Positions 62,388-64,000 of a DNA stretch of 64,000 nt are shown piece after piece; the first letter of the stretch is position 1, and every line of letters begins with the position of its first letter. Below the pieces are notes generated by a model. It saw nothing but the letters and a program-made list of their open reading frames with translations, made no database searches and was not told where the DNA came from. The DNA lies in the NCBI GenBank assembly GCA_031216755.1, contig JARUHG010000006.1, positions 242,287 through 306,286 of the forward strand. The letters run 5' to 3'. The position numbers and the translations under genes are program-made. The stretch comes from Lysobacter arvi. GTDB lineage: Bacteria; Pseudomonadota; Gammaproteobacteria; Xanthomonadales; Xanthomonadaceae.

Positions 62388-63662
62388 ATGATCGTGATCG
62401 CATTGCGCGTTCACCATTCACCAGTGAGTCCCACTTTGTCCCCCCAGATTTCCGCCTCTGTCCAAGACGCCCTCGACCTGATCGGCCGCGGCGCCGACGA
62501 AATCCTCAAGCGCGAGGAGCTCGAAGCCCGGCTCAAGCTCGGCCGCCCGCTGCGCGTGAAGGCCGGCTTCGACCCGACCGCCCCCGACCTGCATCTGGGG
62601 CACACGGTGCTGCTGAACAAGATGCGCCAGTTCCAGGACCTCGGCCACCAGGTGATCTTCCTGATCGGCGACTTCACGGGAATGATCGGGGACCCGACCG
62701 GCAAGAACGTCACCCGCAAGCCGCTCACCCGCGAGGACGTGCTCGCCAACGCGCAGACCTACGCCGATCAGGTCTTCAAGGTACTGGACAGGGAGCGCAC
62801 CGAGGTGCGCTTCAACTCCGAGTGGTTCGGCCAGATGGCCGCGGCCGACATGATCAAGCTCGCCGCGCAGCACACCGTGGCGCGCATGCTCGAGCGGGAC
62901 GATTTCGCCAAGCGCTACGCCGCGCAGCAGTCCATCGCCATCCACGAGTTCCTCTATCCGCTCGTGCAGGGGTACGACTCGGTGGCGCTCAAGGCCGACG
63001 TCGAACTGGGCGGCACCGACCAGAAGTTCAATCTGCTGATGGGGCGCGGGCTGCAGGAACACTACGGCCAGCCGCCGCAGATCGTGCTCACGATGCCGCT
63101 GCTGGAAGGCCTGGACGGGGTCAACAAGATGTCCAAGTCGCTGGGCAACTACATCGGCATCAACGAGCCGGCCATCGACATGGTCACCAAGACGATGAAG
63201 ATCGACGACGTGCTGATGTGGCGCTGGATCGATCTGCTCAGCTTCGATATCGGCATCGCCGAGGCGGCGCAGCTCAAGCGGGACATCGAGGGCGGCCAAC
63301 TCAATCCACGTGACCTGAAGCTGCGCCTGGCGCGTGAGCTGACGGCGCGTTTCCACGGGGATTCAGCTGCGGAACAGGCCATCGCCGGCTGGAATGCCGC
63401 GGTGCGTGGCGAGGGCGATATCGCGTCGCTGCCGATCAACGACGTGGTCGTGCCTGCCGATGGCGTGCGCATCGCGGCGTTGCTGACGGCCGCGGGCCTG
63501 ACGCCGAGCAACTCGGAAGCAAACCGCAAACTCAAGGAGCGCGCGGTTCGCATAGACGGAGAGGTGGTGGAAGACGCGCAGCGCGTGTTCGCCCCGGGCT
63601 TCGAAGGCGTGCTCGCAGTGGGCAAGCGCACGTTCGCGCGCATTCGCCTGGTGTCTGCCTGA
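62388..63662 (+). CDS. tyrS: tyrosyl-tRNA synthetase
   Basis: A 424-residue class I synthetase of the TyrRS type. The HIGH motif is HLGH in [13 protein letters not shown], the KMSKS loop is in [10 protein letters not shown] and an S4 RNA-binding domain occupies the last 60 residues. It charges tRNA-Tyr. The start is uncertain: ATG 62388 or the GTG at 62424 ([13 protein letters not shown]), which is nearer the family N-terminus. It is divergent from the M23 gene. A 338-base gap to the end of the window follows. Confidence 0.95.
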   Translation: MIVIALRVHHSPVSPTLSPQISASVQDALDLIGRGADEILKREELEARLKLGRPLRVKAGFDPTAPDLHLGHTVLLNKMRQFQDLGHQVIFLIGDFTGMIGDPTGKNVTRKPLTREDVLANAQTYADQVFKVLDRERTEVRFNSEWFGQMAAADMIKLAAQHTVARMLERDDFAKRYAAQQSIAIHEFLYPLVQGYDSVALKADVELGGTDQKFNLLMGRGLQEHYGQPPQIVLTMPLLEGLDGVNKMSKSLGNYIGINEPAIDMVTKTMKIDDVLMWRWIDLLSFDIGIAEAAQLKRDIEGGQLNPRDLKLRLARELTARFHGDSAAEQAIAGWNAAVRGEGDIASLPINDVVVPADGVRIAALLTAAGLTPSNSEANRKLKERAVRIDGEVVEDAQRVFAPGFEGVLAVGKRTFARIRLVSA

Positions 63663-63757
63663 CGCGCGAAACACACGTTTCCCGTCGGGGAATGCGATGT
63701 GCCGACGGTTCATGAAGATCGACAAAAAATTTCTTCGCGAGCCTCTTCCAATTCGCG

Positions 63758-63773
63758 TTGTGCATGTGCACAA
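63758..63773. promoter_or_regulatory. TTGTGCA-TG-TGCACAA palindrome
   Basis: Two perfect 7-bp arms around TG, about 80 bases upstream of the first of two tandem promoters. It could be a protein-binding site. The half-sites are not those of CRP/Clp (TGTGA). Confidence 0.35.
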
Positions 63774-63776
63774 TGC

Positions 63777-63812
63777 GCGCCCCGCTGAGGTGAATCACTG
63801 ATTGCGGGGCGC
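63777..63812. repeat. 9-bp-arm hairpin upstream of tandem promoters
   Basis: GCGCCCCGC (63777-63785) pairs with GCGGGGCGC (63804-63812) around an 18-base loop containing GTGAATCAC. It may mark the 3' end of the tyrS transcript, though no T-run follows. Confidence 0.4.
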
Positions 63813-63840
63813 AGCTGAAGCAGCGGATTTCGAAGGGCGG

Positions 63841-63868
63841 TTGACGAACTTCGAAGGTGCTGTAAGAT
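63841..63868 (+). promoter_or_regulatory. upstream promoter of tandem pair
   Basis: TTGACG (63841-63846), a 16-base spacer and TAAGAT (63863-63868). The -35, spacer length and GCTG before the -10 match the second promoter 108 bases downstream. Confidence 0.6.
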
Positions 63869-63948
63869 GCGCGGCCCGCTCCCGGGGACGGCTTCGAAAG
63901 AGGCACTGAACGGAAGGCGGGGGCAGCGAAAAAGATCTCGACACGGTG

Positions 63949-63976
63949 TTGACGGAATCGAAATTCGCTGTATAGT
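63949..63976 (+). promoter_or_regulatory. downstream strong promoter of tandem pair
   Basis: TTGACG (63949-63954), a 16-base spacer and TATAGT (63971-63976), with an A-rich stretch (GAAAAAGA) just upstream. The start point would be near 63983, so the transcript runs off the window. An rRNA or tRNA operon is the likely target. Confidence 0.7.
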
Positions 63977-64000
63977 AGTCGGCTCCCTCGGGCACTTCGG

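Larger units (their letters stand above)
63663..64000. other. 338-base non-coding region after tyrS
   Basis: No gene is supported here. In order it contains an AT-rich stretch near 63722-63735, a palindrome at 63758, a hairpin at 63777-63812 and two tandem promoters at 63841 and 63949. No clear terminator for tyrS is visible. The layout suggests the upstream control region of a stable RNA operon. Confidence 0.6.

Noticed and set aside
63758..63773. CRP/Clp binding site
   Set aside because: The palindrome lacks TGTGA-N6-TCACA half-sites, so only an unassigned palindrome is reported.

Overview
The window is 64 kb of very GC-rich, tightly packed bacterial chromosome. Gene content and order point to a gammaproteobacterium of the Xanthomonadaceae/Lysobacteraceae, most like Lysobacter or a relative. 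The pointers are the oleA-oleB-oleC-oleD olefin cluster, malate synthase/isocitrate lyase with a divergent LysR gene, radC beside coaBC-dut-phosphomannomutase, argS followed by an FtsN-like SPOR gene, and the anmK-M23 peptidase-tyrS end leading into strong tandem promoters. I see no phage, insertion sequence, CRISPR array or tRNA. Almost all long antisense reading frames are shadows of GC-biased genes.

Layout. 1-13.9 kb: EF-hand protein, metallo-hydrolase, MocR regulator divergent from a cupin gene, tex, two tandem secreted M20 amidohydrolases, trmL, a short-chain dehydrogenase, a secreted M16 protease and a small lipoprotein. 14-22.1 kb: an interrupted long-chain olefin (ole) cluster, with a YkgJ-type protein between oleB and oleC and a winged-helix/TPR protein plus a serine hydrolase between oleC and oleD. 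22.2-28.1 kb: a tiny membrane protein, ubiJ-ubiB, a decayed DUF559 gene flanked by palindromic repeats, a truC-like pseudouridine synthase, arfB, an acyltransferase and a LysR regulator. 28.2-31.2 kb: the glyoxylate shunt genes aceB-aceA.

31.5-38 kb is the most unusual part. A cyclic-nucleotide-binding/GGDEF protein is followed 22 bases later by a class III cyclase-membrane-TPR protein. A 115-residue peptide with a RiPP-like leader lies antisense and overlaps the 3' end of the cyclase gene. Next comes a SagB-like FMN dehydrogenase, then two tandem secreted proteins sharing a four-cysteine pattern. The first three classes match what I recall as a predicted but functionally uncharacterised peptide-modification system of xanthomonads. 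The TPR half of the cyclase and the peptide gene are visibly less GC-rich than their surroundings.

38-64 kb is mostly housekeeping: yifB/comM, ubiK, P-II, an acyltransferase, a small kinase under a TetR-like operator, speE/speA, a hydroxyacid dehydrogenase, ftsN-like and argS, radC, coaC and coaB as two overlapping genes, dut, a membrane-anchored phosphomannomutase/phosphoglucomutase, pyrE and a GNAT gene divergent from exonuclease III, then a peptidoglycan-recycling neighbourhood (AmpG-like permease, anmK, M23 endopeptidase) and tyrS. The last 340 bases hold no gene but two look-alike sigma-70 promoters, probably of an rRNA or tRNA operon starting just beyond the window.

All functions are read from motifs and remembered families; no database search was run.
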